Positions 24,927 to 32,751 of a stretch of 64,000 nt of DNA are shown here, one piece after another. Both the position numbers and the translations under genes were made by a program. The notes under the pieces are model-generated. The model did not search any database and was not told the origin of the DNA. It saw only the letters and a list, made by a program, of their open reading frames with translations. Source of the stretch: PALSA-350 sp963794165 (GTDB taxonomy: Bacteria > Acidobacteriota > Terriglobia > Terriglobales > Acidobacteriaceae); NCBI GenBank assembly GCA_963794165.1, contig CAWCCT010000001.1:1-64000 (forward strand). The letters run 5' to 3'. The number at the start of each line of letters is the position of its first letter. Position 1 is the first letter of the stretch.

Positions 24927-26507
24927 ATGACGGAACCTGATGACACCAGCTCTCGCTGGATGCCGGCCACCGCCGCGCAAAAAGCCGCGCTCGATTCGGA
25001 AGCGGACATCCTGCTCTTTGGCGGCTCCGCCGGCTCCCTGAAGACCGAAACCATGTTGATGGACGCGGTGCAGGAACATGAAAACCCCAACCTGCGCGCC
25101 ATCGTCTTCCGCTCCTCCTTTGTCGAGATGACCGACATCATCGACAAAACCCGCCGGCTCTACGCACCCCTGGGCGGCGTCTTCGTGGGTTCTCCCAAAT
25201 GGACCTGGAGCTTTCCCTCCGGAGCGACCATCCGTTTCGCCTACATGAAGACGGACGACGATGTGTGGAAGTACCTGGGGCCGCGCTATTCCTTCATCGG
25301 CTTCGACGAGTCGACGCTGCACACGGAAAAACAGGTGCGCAACATCTTGGGTCGCTTGAGCTCCACCGATCGCCGCCTTCGCTTGCGCATGCGTCTGACC
25401 TCGAACCCCGGCAATGTGGGCGCCGCCTGGCACCAGGATCTCTTTCTTCGCGGCCACTGCCCGGTACACAACCAGCAGCAAGCGGCCCAGCCAGGCGAGC
25501 TCTACCGTGATCGTTGCTGGCCGTCCGACCGCGAAGCGATTCCCTTCTCCGTAGCCTTTATTCCCGGCAAACTCTCCGACCACAACCTGCTCGACGCCAA
25601 TTACTCCAGGCGTCTGCACATGATGTCCGGCGGCGCCGCCGCAGCCATGGAGCAGGGCTGCTGGTGCACGCTCGAAGGAGCCTACTTCCCCTTTGTGCAA
25701 GCAGGCATGGTCCGCCCCCTGGCCGAAGCGGGCGTGGAGTGGTGGCACAATCACTTCCTGTCGATTGATTACGGGTATGGCAAATCCTCTTCGTCAGTAG
25801 GGCTGTACGTCCGCGGCCCGGCAGAGGTGCGACCGAAGATGGAGATCCAGGGCCTCGAGTCACGCCGGCTGGCGAACCAAGACGGTCCCGATTTCCCCGA
25901 CGGGCGCATCCGCAAGATCGGCGAGCTGGTGGTACCCCACGTGCCCGCGTATGAGCTGGCCGAAATGGTGGTCGAGGCCTTTGTAAAGCCGGATGAAAAC
26001 GGACAGCGGCGGCGTATTGTGGCTGCCTATCTCGACCCTGCCAACTTTAAGGATATTGGCGACGGGCACACCATCGCCGATCAACTCAACGAAGTATTCG
26101 ACCCCTGGGAGATAACCTGCGAGCGAGCCTCGAACGACCGCATCGGCGGATGGCAGTTACTCTACCGCATGCTGCGCACGGGCGAGTTCGAACTCACCGA
26201 CGTATGCCCACGGACCTTCGAAGCGCTGCGCACCCGCATGCACGACGACGCCAGGCCGGGCGATATTCGCAAGATCGCCGGCGACCCGCTCGACGACGTG
26301 GCCGATGAGACGCGGTACGCCTTGTACACGTTTGTCCAGCAGGCCACGCAGCCGCGGCAACTGGTGCTGCAGCAAGCGGTGCGTGGGTTAGATATGGGCT
26401 CGGCTCCCATTCGCTGGCAACTGAAGGCGGAAGAGCTGGACCGGGAAGAAGCCCCCATCGCAACCACCATGCGCATGGGATTGAAATGGCGGAACAGACA
26501 GCGCTGA
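24927..26507 (+). CDS. terL: Phage terminase large subunit
   Basis: A 526-residue DNA packaging motor: ATPase plus nuclease. The Walker A-like motif GGSAGSLKTET (32-42) has Leu where Gly usually precedes the Lys. Walker B is FIGFDEST (about 123-130). The C-terminal RNase H-like nuclease starts near SIDYGYGKSSSS, with the first Asp in place, and later has YLDPANFKD. The length fits the Terminase_6 type. ATG 24927 has GAGGA at a good distance. No small subunit, portal or capsid gene follows. The stop is one base from the stop of the convergent DnaB gene. Confidence 0.92.
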   Translation: MTEPDDTSSRWMPATAAQKAALDSEADILLFGGSAGSLKTETMLMDAVQEHENPNLRAIVFRSSFVEMTDIIDKTRRLYAPLGGVFVGSPKWTWSFPSGATIRFAYMKTDDDVWKYLGPRYSFIGFDESTLHTEKQVRNILGRLSSTDRRLRLRMRLTSNPGNVGAAWHQDLFLRGHCPVHNQQQAAQPGELYRDRCWPSDREAIPFSVAFIPGKLSDHNLLDANYSRRLHMMSGGAAAAMEQGCWCTLEGAYFPFVQAGMVRPLAEAGVEWWHNHFLSIDYGYGKSSSSVGLYVRGPAEVRPKMEIQGLESRRLANQDGPDFPDGRIRKIGELVVPHVPAYELAEMVVEAFVKPDENGQRRRIVAAYLDPANFKDIGDGHTIADQLNEVFDPWEITCERASNDRIGGWQLLYRMLRTGEFELTDVCPRTFEALRTRMHDDARPGDIRKIAGDPLDDVADETRYALYTFVQQATQPRQLVLQQAVRGLDMGSAPIRWQLKAEELDREEAPIATTMRMGLKWRNRQR

Positions 26508-26508
26508 G

Positions 26509-27834
26509 TTATCCCTTTTCGCTCGAAAACCTGCAAGTGCGGGCGTCGTAATGCAGGTGCACCGTCCCCAGGGGTCCGTTGCGGGCCTTGGCGATGATCA
26601 GCTCGCCCTTCCCCGCCAACGATGGATCTTCGCGGTTGTAGTATTCCTCGCGATGCAGAAACAGGACCATGTCCGCATCCTGCTCAATGGCGCCTGACTC
26701 GCGCAGGTCAGAGAGAATAGGACGCTTGTCCACCCGCTTGTATAGTTCCCGGTTCAATTGCGACAGCAGAATTACCGGAACGTTGAGACGCTTGGCCAGT
26801 CCCTTCATTGCCCGGCTGATCGCTGCCACCACCTGCTCGCGGTTTTCCAGGCCCTTGCGCTCCGCCGCCATCAATCCCAGGTAGTCCACTACCACCAGGT
26901 CGAGACCTGCGCTGGCTTGCAGCCGCGCCGCCTTGGCTTCGATCGAAGCAGCAGTTTGCCCAGGTTGGTCATCGATATACAACGGCACATCGACAATCTC
27001 CGCCAGGGCGCGCAGATAATACTGCTTCTGCACCTCGTTCAACCGTCCATGGCGATGCGCTTGCAAATCCACCTGCCCGCGGGCACAACACATGCGGTCG
27101 ATGAGCGCCTTGCTGGGCATCTCCAGGCTGAAGAAAGCGACCGTCTTCCCCGACATCGCAACATGCACGGCTATGTTGCCGGCGACTGCGGTCTTGCCAA
27201 TCGAAGGCCGCGCCCCGAGAATGGTCAACTCCTTCGGTTGAAAGCCGGCGGTCAGACTGTCCAGCGAGCCGAAGCCTGAAGGAATGCCAGTCAGCCGCGC
27301 GTTCTGCTCGAAGATCTTATCGATGCAGGGATACTGGTCTCTTACATACTCGCCCACCGAAATAAGGCCGGAGGTGATCGCTTTGCCGGCGATTCTGCGG
27401 AAGGCAGATTCGGCCTCGGCCAGCACGTCTTCGGCAGAGCCGGACTGGTCGACGGCCAGCACTCCAACCCGGTCGCTCTCCGCGATGGCTTGCCGCAGCA
27501 GAGACTTGTCCTTCACGATGCGCACGTAGTCTTCTATCGAGAGCCGCCGTGGCAGGCCCTCGGTAAGGCTGGCGAGCCAGGCCGCTCCGCCGATCACTGA
27601 CAGTTCTTTGTGCCGCTGCAACTGTTCCGCCAGGGTCACGATGTCGACCCGGCTGCCTTCGCTCATCAGCTCGCCCATGCGGGCGAACACGCGGCGATGA
27701 GAATCGAGCGAAAAATCCGCGGCCTCGATGCGGCCCGCTGCCTCCTGATAATGGCCGTTGTTGAGCAGGATGGCGCCCAGGATCGCCCTTTCCGCAGCCA
27801 GGTTGGCGGGCAGAGCGGCGTCGCTGCTTTTCAC
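26509..27834 (-). CDS. dnaB: Replicative DNA helicase, DnaB type
   Basis: A 441-residue hexameric helicase. The N-terminal DnaB domain starts LPANLAAERAILGAILLNN. The RecA-like domain has Walker A GARPSIGKTA (about residue 208-217) and Walker B LDLVVVDYLGLM, with SQLNRELYKR and SDLRESGAIEQDADMVLFL typical of DnaB. It unwinds DNA ahead of the replication fork. This copy is the last gene of a leftward three-gene operon next to phage genes, so it is likely phage-encoded rather than the housekeeping copy. No intein is present. Confidence 0.93.
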   Translation of the reverse strand: MKSSDAALPANLAAERAILGAILLNNGHYQEAAGRIEAADFSLDSHRRVFARMGELMSEGSRVDIVTLAEQLQRHKELSVIGGAAWLASLTEGLPRRLSIEDYVRIVKDKSLLRQAIAESDRVGVLAVDQSGSAEDVLAEAESAFRRIAGKAITSGLISVGEYVRDQYPCIDKIFEQNARLTGIPSGFGSLDSLTAGFQPKELTILGARPSIGKTAVAGNIAVHVAMSGKTVAFFSLEMPSKALIDRMCCARGQVDLQAHRHGRLNEVQKQYYLRALAEIVDVPLYIDDQPGQTAASIEAKAARLQASAGLDLVVVDYLGLMAAERKGLENREQVVAAISRAMKGLAKRLNVPVILLSQLNRELYKRVDKRPILSDLRESGAIEQDADMVLFLHREEYYNREDPSLAGKGELIIAKARNGPLGTVHLHYDARTCRFSSEKG

Positions 27835-28118
27835 CGGCGCACCCCCTCTCGATGGGAATGCGCCGGCGGCGTGGAGAGCGAGCGGCGCCAGCCTGCCGCC
27901 TCCGGCGCGTCGGGCCCCAGGAAGCTGATGATTTCCTTGCTCGCGCTGCTGTAAAGAAAGGCTATCTCTCCTCCTTCATAATCGAGCACAATCACGGTCC
28001 GGGAGTTAGTAAGTTTACGGGCATACTTCACATCGCCCCTGTGTACCCGGCGGATCAGGATTTGCCGCGCCTGCTTGCCGACATCCAGGCCGAATCGCGA
28101 GCGGGCGCCGTCTTTCAA
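27831..28118 (-). CDS. Small hypothetical protein of the DnaB operon
   Basis: A 95-residue protein. The middle is beta-like (RTVIVLDYEGGEIAFLYSSASKEIISFLG), the start is basic, and the end is Arg/His-rich. Its last bases overlap the DnaB start (ATGA), so translation is coupled. No recognised family; perhaps a replication accessory factor by position. Confidence 0.55.
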   Translation of the reverse strand: MKDGARSRFGLDVGKQARQILIRRVHRGDVKYARKLTNSRTVIVLDYEGGEIAFLYSSASKEIISFLGPDAPEAAGWRRSLSTPPAHSHREGVRR

Positions 28119-28139
28119 CAGCCTCCGACAGTTCCCGGC

Positions 28140-28403
28140 TCATGGCCGGCCTGCTGGAATACGGCTGCGCATGCCCAGGGCTCTCATGCCGCCGGTGTAT
28201 CTGCCCATGGCCACAAACTCACGGCGTTGCGCGGCTGCGTAGCGTTTGCTGTCGCAAACCAGGATAGCCATCTCGACGTCGCCCAGCTTGAGCGCAGCCA
28301 GGCGGCGTGCGGCTTTCTGCGATATACCCCACTGTTCGGCAACGTCCAGGATGGAATGGGCGGCGCGAGGACGTCCGCCGCCATGTCTCCGTAGAGGACT
28401 CAT
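28140..28403 (-). CDS. Small HTH-like protein of the DnaB operon
   Basis: An 87-residue basic protein. Residues about 18-45 (ILDVAEQWGISQKAARRLAALK) look like a helix-turn-helix. It is the first gene of the leftward DnaB operon and lies 82 bp from the palindrome at 28485-28505, so it may be an autoregulator; this is inference. Confidence 0.55.
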   Translation of the reverse strand: MSPLRRHGGGRPRAAHSILDVAEQWGISQKAARRLAALKLGDVEMAILVCDSKRYAAAQRREFVAMGRYTGGMRALGMRSRIPAGRP

Positions 28404-28780
28404 AGCTTCTCCAATGTTCTTCGGGGGAGGAACCTAAGGCAAAAGAAGGGCCAAGCCGGGGAGGAAGCGGGCGCCTTCAAAACATAACTATTTAAGTGAT
28501 AGTTACGACTTATCTAAGTAAAAGTATGCCTCAGCTTTGGACATCGGGCAAGCATCTTAAGCACTATTTCTGCTGCGTCATAAGTAACCTGTGATAGAAA
28601 TATGTGCGTCGCCGTTTAACGTAACCTTGTCTGTTATCTATAGACGCACTTGCTGCATTTTAGCGAGCCGGCAACAGTTACGGTTGTTGCTTATCCGCAA
28701 AAGCGCACAGCGAGAAGAGCCGCAAGCCCTTGTTTTACAGGCCTCCGAGAACGACTTGAGGGTTATCGTATCTACAGTTG
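28404..28780. other. Control region between DnaB operon and SRAP gene
   Basis: No gene is supported in this stretch. It holds the palindrome at 28485-28505 and an AT-rich segment near 28500-28530. There is also a twofold cttatccgcaa / cgtatccgcaac motif (28690-28700 and 28789-28800), the second partly inside the SRAP gene. It probably marks the right edge of the phage region. Confidence 0.45.
28485..28505. promoter_or_regulatory. Operator-like palindrome upstream of the DnaB operon
   Basis: taactat, seven bases, then atagtta: perfect 7-bp arms. The half-site with its next base, atagttac, also occurs in the right arm of the divergent control region (12047-12054). The same phage regulator could therefore control both operons. 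Confidence 0.55.
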
Positions 28781-29518
28781 TCACTGTTGCGTATCCGCAA
28801 CAAAGCCCAACATTGGCTCCTCCGGCGGGGATTCCAGCAACTGCGCTGCGTCGTTGCTCACGTTGCCCACCGCCTTATCCACCTTCCAGGCAATCATCTG
28901 TTCGGCAGGAAAAGGCCGCAGCAGATCGAGCGGCGGCTGGGTTGGATCGCCTCCAGGGCCTCCAAGCCAGCGCGCATAGTCCTTGCGCTCAATAATCACC
29001 GGCATGCGATTGTGCAGCGGGGCAACCACCTGGTTGGGATCGGTGGTGATGATGGAGAAGGTCTCCAGCCATTCACGGGTGGCAGGATCTTTCCACCGTT
29101 CCCACAATCCGGCAAAGCCATAGGGCTCGCGGCTGGCGAGCGCGATGGCAAAGGGTTGCTTGTGTTTGGGATCGAGCTTCTGCCACTCATAGAAAGCATC
29201 CGCGGGCACCAGGCAGCGGCGGCGCTTGAACGCCTCGCGAAAGGCGGGCGCGGTGGCCACCGTTTCAGCCTTGGCGTTGATGGTGGAGTAGCCAATTTTC
29301 GCGTCCTTAGCCCAGTAAGGAATCAGGCCCCAGCGCATGAGCGCGATCTCGCGCATGCCGGTATCGCGATTCAGGCGCACCACAGGTTGAAAAGTCTGGG
29401 GCGCGACGTTGTAGCTGGCGACCCACTCATCGGTATACGGATCCTCATCACCCGGCTCGACACCGAACCAGGCAGCAATCTCTCTTCGGGTTGACTTACG
29501 CACATAACGGCCGCACAT
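28781..29518 (-). CDS. SOS response-associated peptidase family protein (SRAP/YedK/HMCES)
   Basis: A 245-residue protein. Cys2 (MCGRYV) becomes the N-terminal catalytic residue after Met removal and forms a thiazolidine crosslink with abasic sites in single-stranded DNA. Conserved parts seen: YNVAPQTFQPVV, MRWGLIPYWAKD, NAKAETVATAPAF, CLVPADAFYEW and APLHNRMPVII, with the His of the last motif. The length is normal for YedK. The upstream methyltransferase is a pseudogene on the same strand. It lies just outside the phage-like block and could belong to either. Confidence 0.93.
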   Translation of the reverse strand: MCGRYVRKSTRREIAAWFGVEPGDEDPYTDEWVASYNVAPQTFQPVVRLNRDTGMREIALMRWGLIPYWAKDAKIGYSTINAKAETVATAPAFREAFKRRRCLVPADAFYEWQKLDPKHKQPFAIALASREPYGFAGLWERWKDPATREWLETFSIITTDPNQVVAPLHNRMPVIIERKDYARWLGGPGGDPTQPPLDLLRPFPAEQMIAWKVDKAVGNVSNDAAQLLESPPEEPMLGFVADTQQ

Positions 29519-29527
29519 GGTTTGATT

Positions 29528-30429
29528 TTATCTTTTGTTTTTATCGGGAAAGGCCTGCGCCAGCGATTGCCCAACTTCGGGCAGCGTTGCTTTGCTCAGG
29601 ACTAAAAGCCGAAGCAAGGCAGCATTCTTCTTCACTTCGCGGCAGGCAAGAACGCGGGTAGAAAATTGCTCCAGCCGGGCAAAGGGCTGAAAGTTTTTGT
29701 TCAGGGTGCAAACCAACAATGAGCTGCGGGTGCATCAATGGTTAAAGGTCGTCGAGGTAGTACTCGAGCGACCAGTGAAAACCGATGCTGTAAAACCCAT
29801 AGATCAGGTCATAGGGTCCTGGCAATGCAGCAAGCGGCATTTGCTGCGCATCAAAGATTTTGTATTGTTTCACGCCGTTGTAGTCCAGCATGGTCTTTGA
29901 GGAGCGGAAGGTTCCCGCAGAAGGAGCCGCGTCCGGCCAGCGGGGAGGGTGGTCATAATATTTCTGCTTGTACTTGGTGCTGGTTCCGTCGGCGTCGTAA
30001 AGACTAATCTCGCTCTCTGTTAACAGCCCCTTCTTGGTGAAGAAGACCACCGATCGTCCAAAGCCCGGACCAATTTCCAAAACTCGTTTTGGCTTTTCGA
30101 CTTCGTTAAGAGCGGCAGCAGGGCCTCGTACTCTGCTTCGAGGCGGCATTACTTTCTTTCTGCCAGAGCAGCCGTGAGGCTTCATCGGCCTTGAGCGGCA
30201 GGCGGGTGGAAATAAGACGAATCGCCGCCACCACTTCTTCGGTAAACGGCGGGGCGAGAAATAACTGCTCGGCAGAAGCGGCCCTGGGATCGAGAATGGA
30301 CTTGCCACGCAGCCGGTTAAGTGAAGTTTTCATGAACAAGCAGGCACCTTCTTCGGCAAGCCAGTTCCACTTAGGGACTCGGTTATCCGCTCGATAACCT
30401 TCCCGCAATAGCTCCGCGGTATCTGCCAT
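29528..30429 (-). pseudogene. SAM-dependent methyltransferase, multiply frameshifted
   Basis: Pieces in different frames join into one class I methyltransferase. The N-terminal part (30429 to about 30110) reads MADTAELLREGYRAD and ends near ASRLLWQKES. The core reads VEKPKRVLEIGPGFGRSVVFF (SAM-binding motif I), then DLIYGFYSIGFHWSLEYYLDDL. A final part (29719 to 29528) reads LVCTLNKNFQPFARLEQF. At least two frame changes and an in-frame stop separate them. It could reflect decay or assembly error, but the number of lesions favours decay. Confidence 0.7.
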
Positions 30430-30483
30430 GAGGGGGATTTGATATTCTATTTGTGACGACTTTTGCGTCCGGAGAAGAGCGTT

Positions 30484-30714
30484 TTGAATACTAAAGAGAT
30501 CTTAGAACACATCAATGATGAAATTTCGCGGCTGCAGCAAGTGAAGTCTTTGTTGCAGGGCACGACCAATGGTCACGGCCGGAGTGCAGGCGCGGTTAAC
30601 GGTGCCGCAGCGCCCAAGGTAAAAGGCAAGCGCGTCTTGAGCGTGGAAGCGCGTAAGAAGATTGCAGCTGCGCAGCGCAAGCGCTGGGCGAAAGCAAGAA
30701 AGGCCGCGGTCTAA
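30484..30714 (+). CDS. Small basic protein, three-member paralogue family (copy 2)
   Basis: A 76-residue basic protein. TTG start 30484 (NTKEILEHINDEISRLQQ) has GGAGAAG eight bases upstream and aligns with the starts of the other two copies; an upstream in-frame TTG at 30463 exists. It has an N-terminal coiled-coil-like helix, a Gly/Ala-rich linker, and the C-terminal motif LSVEARKKIAAAQRKRWAKA. Function unknown; possibly nucleic-acid-binding. Confidence 0.7.
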   Translation: MNTKEILEHINDEISRLQQVKSLLQGTTNGHGRSAGAVNGAAAPKVKGKRVLSVEARKKIAAAQRKRWAKARKAAV

Positions 30715-30796
30715 CCAGGCCGGCTGGTTCTTCATCCAGTTGTAAAATTCCTTCCTAACCAGAGAACGGGCGCGACGGCGGAATAGATGGCAGGGG

Positions 30797-31540
30797 TTAG
30801 ATGTTCCATCCGCCGTCGATGACGTGCGTCTGCCCGGTGGTGAAGCTGGACTCATCGGACGCGAGATAGACCGCCAGGGCAGCGATCTCCTCAGGGAGGC
30901 CCAGACGGCCCATGGGTTGGCGCGCCATAAACTCGCGCCGCACTTGCTCCACATCGCCCTGGGCGGCGATGCGGTCATCGAGCGAGGGCGACTGCACCGT
31001 GCCCGGACAAATGGCATTGCAGCGAATGCCCTGGCGCACAAAATCGATGGCGATCGCTTTGGTTAAACCAACCACCGCTGCCTTGGAGCTGGTGTAGACG
31101 AAGCGATTCGGCACACCTCGAACACTCGATGCCAGCGAAGCCATGTTGACGATGCTGCCTCGCCCGGCACGCAACATGCCCGGCAGAAAAGCGCGGCAGG
31201 TGCGATACATGGAGCGGACATTAAGGTCGAAGGAAAACTCCCAATCCTGTTCCGTGCAATCGAGAATGGTGCCGTGATGTACGAAGCCGGCGCAGTTGAA
31301 CAAGATATCCGGAGCAGGCAGCTGTTCCGCGAGTAGTTCTATCTCCTTGGGGTTGCGTACATCAAGTTTGCGGCACATTATGTTGGGTTGTTCTTGAGCG
31401 AGCGTTTTGAGTGCCTGCTCGTTGATATCGGTCGCCCACACGGTGGCCCCTTGGTGAGCGAAAGCAATCGCCGTCGCTCGTCCAATGCCTTGTCCTGCGG
31501 CCGTAACCACAGCCGTCTTTCCCGCCAACCTTCCACTCAT
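30797..31540 (-). CDS. SDR family oxidoreductase
   Basis: A 247-residue NAD(P)-dependent dehydrogenase of the classical short-chain family. The Rossmann motif is VTAAGQGIGRA (Ala in place of the usual first Gly of TGxxxGxG), with an acidic DI at the end of strand 2, favouring NAD. NCAG and catalytic Tyr/Lys YTSSKAA are in place, then PGTVQSPSL. It most resembles the group of 2-keto-3-deoxy-L-fuconate dehydrogenases and 3-hydroxybutyrate dehydrogenase type 2. A role in sugar-acid breakdown would fit the xylonate dehydratase at 54033, but the genes are far apart. Confidence 0.88.
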   Translation of the reverse strand: MSGRLAGKTAVVTAAGQGIGRATAIAFAHQGATVWATDINEQALKTLAQEQPNIMCRKLDVRNPKEIELLAEQLPAPDILFNCAGFVHHGTILDCTEQDWEFSFDLNVRSMYRTCRAFLPGMLRAGRGSIVNMASLASSVRGVPNRFVYTSSKAAVVGLTKAIAIDFVRQGIRCNAICPGTVQSPSLDDRIAAQGDVEQVRREFMARQPMGRLGLPEEIAALAVYLASDESSFTTGQTHVIDGGWNI

Positions 31541-31600
31541 TCATTCACCTGGTTTACAACAAATATCGATTCTAACCTTTAGTCCAGCGTGCAGATGAAC

Positions 31601-31737
31601 CCCGGGTGCCCCACATCTCGCTCGTTTTTCGCGAGATGTGGGATACCGCGGGCCTTAACCGTTCAATTCCAGAGTTGCAAGGAAAGAGCAGTGGTATCCC
31701 ACATCTCGCGAAAAACGAGCGAGATGTGGGGCACCCA
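31601..31737. repeat. R1 REP-like inverted pair
   Basis: Copies at 31601-31650 (minus orientation) and 31691-31737 (plus orientation), about 40 bp apart. They lie between the starts of the leftward SDR gene and the end of the leftward ROK gene. Confidence 0.88.
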
Positions 31738-31762
31738 GTGATTCGTGGCGGTGAGACATCGC

Positions 31763-32749
31763 TTACAGCGATTCCCCTTTACCTTCAAGCCCCATGGCTA
31801 CACAGAGTGCGGAGACATCGCCAATCTGCTCTCCCAAGGCGGCGGGGACAATTTCACAAGCCTTCAATGTTTGTGGCAAAGCTTCGCGCTCCATGACTCT
31901 GCGCATCGGCCCGAGCAAACTCTCACCCATGCGCCAAGCCAATCCACCAAGCACAATGCGCTGCGGGTTCAACACATCGAGCAGCATGGCCAGCGCCTGG
32001 CCCAGCCGCTCTCCAGAGCGGCGCAAAATGCCAAGCGCGACCGCATCTCCTGCTTGCGCCGCAATCCCCACATCGCGCGCGGTCAACCCTCCGCTGCTCG
32101 CCAGCTGTGCCTGCAACACGCTCGAGCGTCCGCGCTGCTCCGCTTGTTTCACCATGCGGACCGCGAGTTGGGCAATGCCCCCACCGCTGGACCAACCTTC
32201 AATCGATCCTGCCTTGTGGTAGCCGATTGGACCCGTCAGGCTAAGTCGCACGTGACCTATCTCTCCCGCGTCGCCGTTCGCCCCCAGGTACAAACTTCCG
32301 GCGGCAATGATGCCCGCGCCCAAGCCGGTGCCCAGGGTAAGAAACAGCATGTGGTCGACACCCACGCCCGCACCAAAGCGATGCTCCGCCACCGCGCCCG
32401 CGTTGGCATCGTTCTCCACCCGGCAAGTGGTGTGAAAGGCTTCTTCCAGCAGGCGGCGGATGGGCACATCTACCCAGGTGGCAAGGTTGGGCGGCGCTTG
32501 GATGACTCCCCGTACCCGATCGAGCGGGCTGCCGCAGCTTACCCCGATCGCGGCAATGGAATCCTCGCTGAAGCCATGCTGGGCGAGTAGGCTGCGGGCC
32601 GATTCTAGGATGAGCGTGAGTGCCCGCTCCGGCCCCTGCTCCGGCAGGGTTGCGAATTCAATTCGTCCCAGGCTCTCCGGCAGTCGCGCCGAAAGGATGA
32701 CCGCAGTCTTCGTACCACCTACGTCGACACCGATAAAAATCTTCTGCAT
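31763..32749 (-). CDS. ROK family sugar kinase-like protein
   Basis: A 328-residue ATP-dependent sugar kinase. The phosphate-binding motif is FIGVDVGGTKTAVIL (3-17). ENDANAGAVAEHRFGAG and LTLGTGLGAGII are typical of ROK kinases. The usual zinc motif CxCGxxGCxE after GHV is replaced here by PIGYHKAGSIEGW, so zinc binding is lost. ATG 32749 is chosen because the longer frame would run into the transporter gene. It follows the SulP stop by 2 bp, so the two are cotranscribed. The substrate is unknown; glucokinase is possible. Confidence 0.85.
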   Translation of the reverse strand: MQKIFIGVDVGGTKTAVILSARLPESLGRIEFATLPEQGPERALTLILESARSLLAQHGFSEDSIAAIGVSCGSPLDRVRGVIQAPPNLATWVDVPIRRLLEEAFHTTCRVENDANAGAVAEHRFGAGVGVDHMLFLTLGTGLGAGIIAAGSLYLGANGDAGEIGHVRLSLTGPIGYHKAGSIEGWSSGGGIAQLAVRMVKQAEQRGRSSVLQAQLASSGGLTARDVGIAAQAGDAVALGILRRSGERLGQALAMLLDVLNPQRIVLGGLAWRMGESLLGPMRRVMEREALPQTLKACEIVPAALGEQIGDVSALCVAMGLEGKGESL

Positions 32750-32751
32750 GG

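Noticed and set aside
11162..28403. Integrase or attachment sites at the edges of the phage-like block
   Set aside because: No tyrosine or serine recombinase motif and no convincing direct repeats near 10840-11160 or 28404-28780 could be found by reading.
29528..29719. A separate 63-codon gene upstream of the SRAP gene
   Set aside because: Its sequence continues the broken methyltransferase in another frame, so it was treated as part of that pseudogene.
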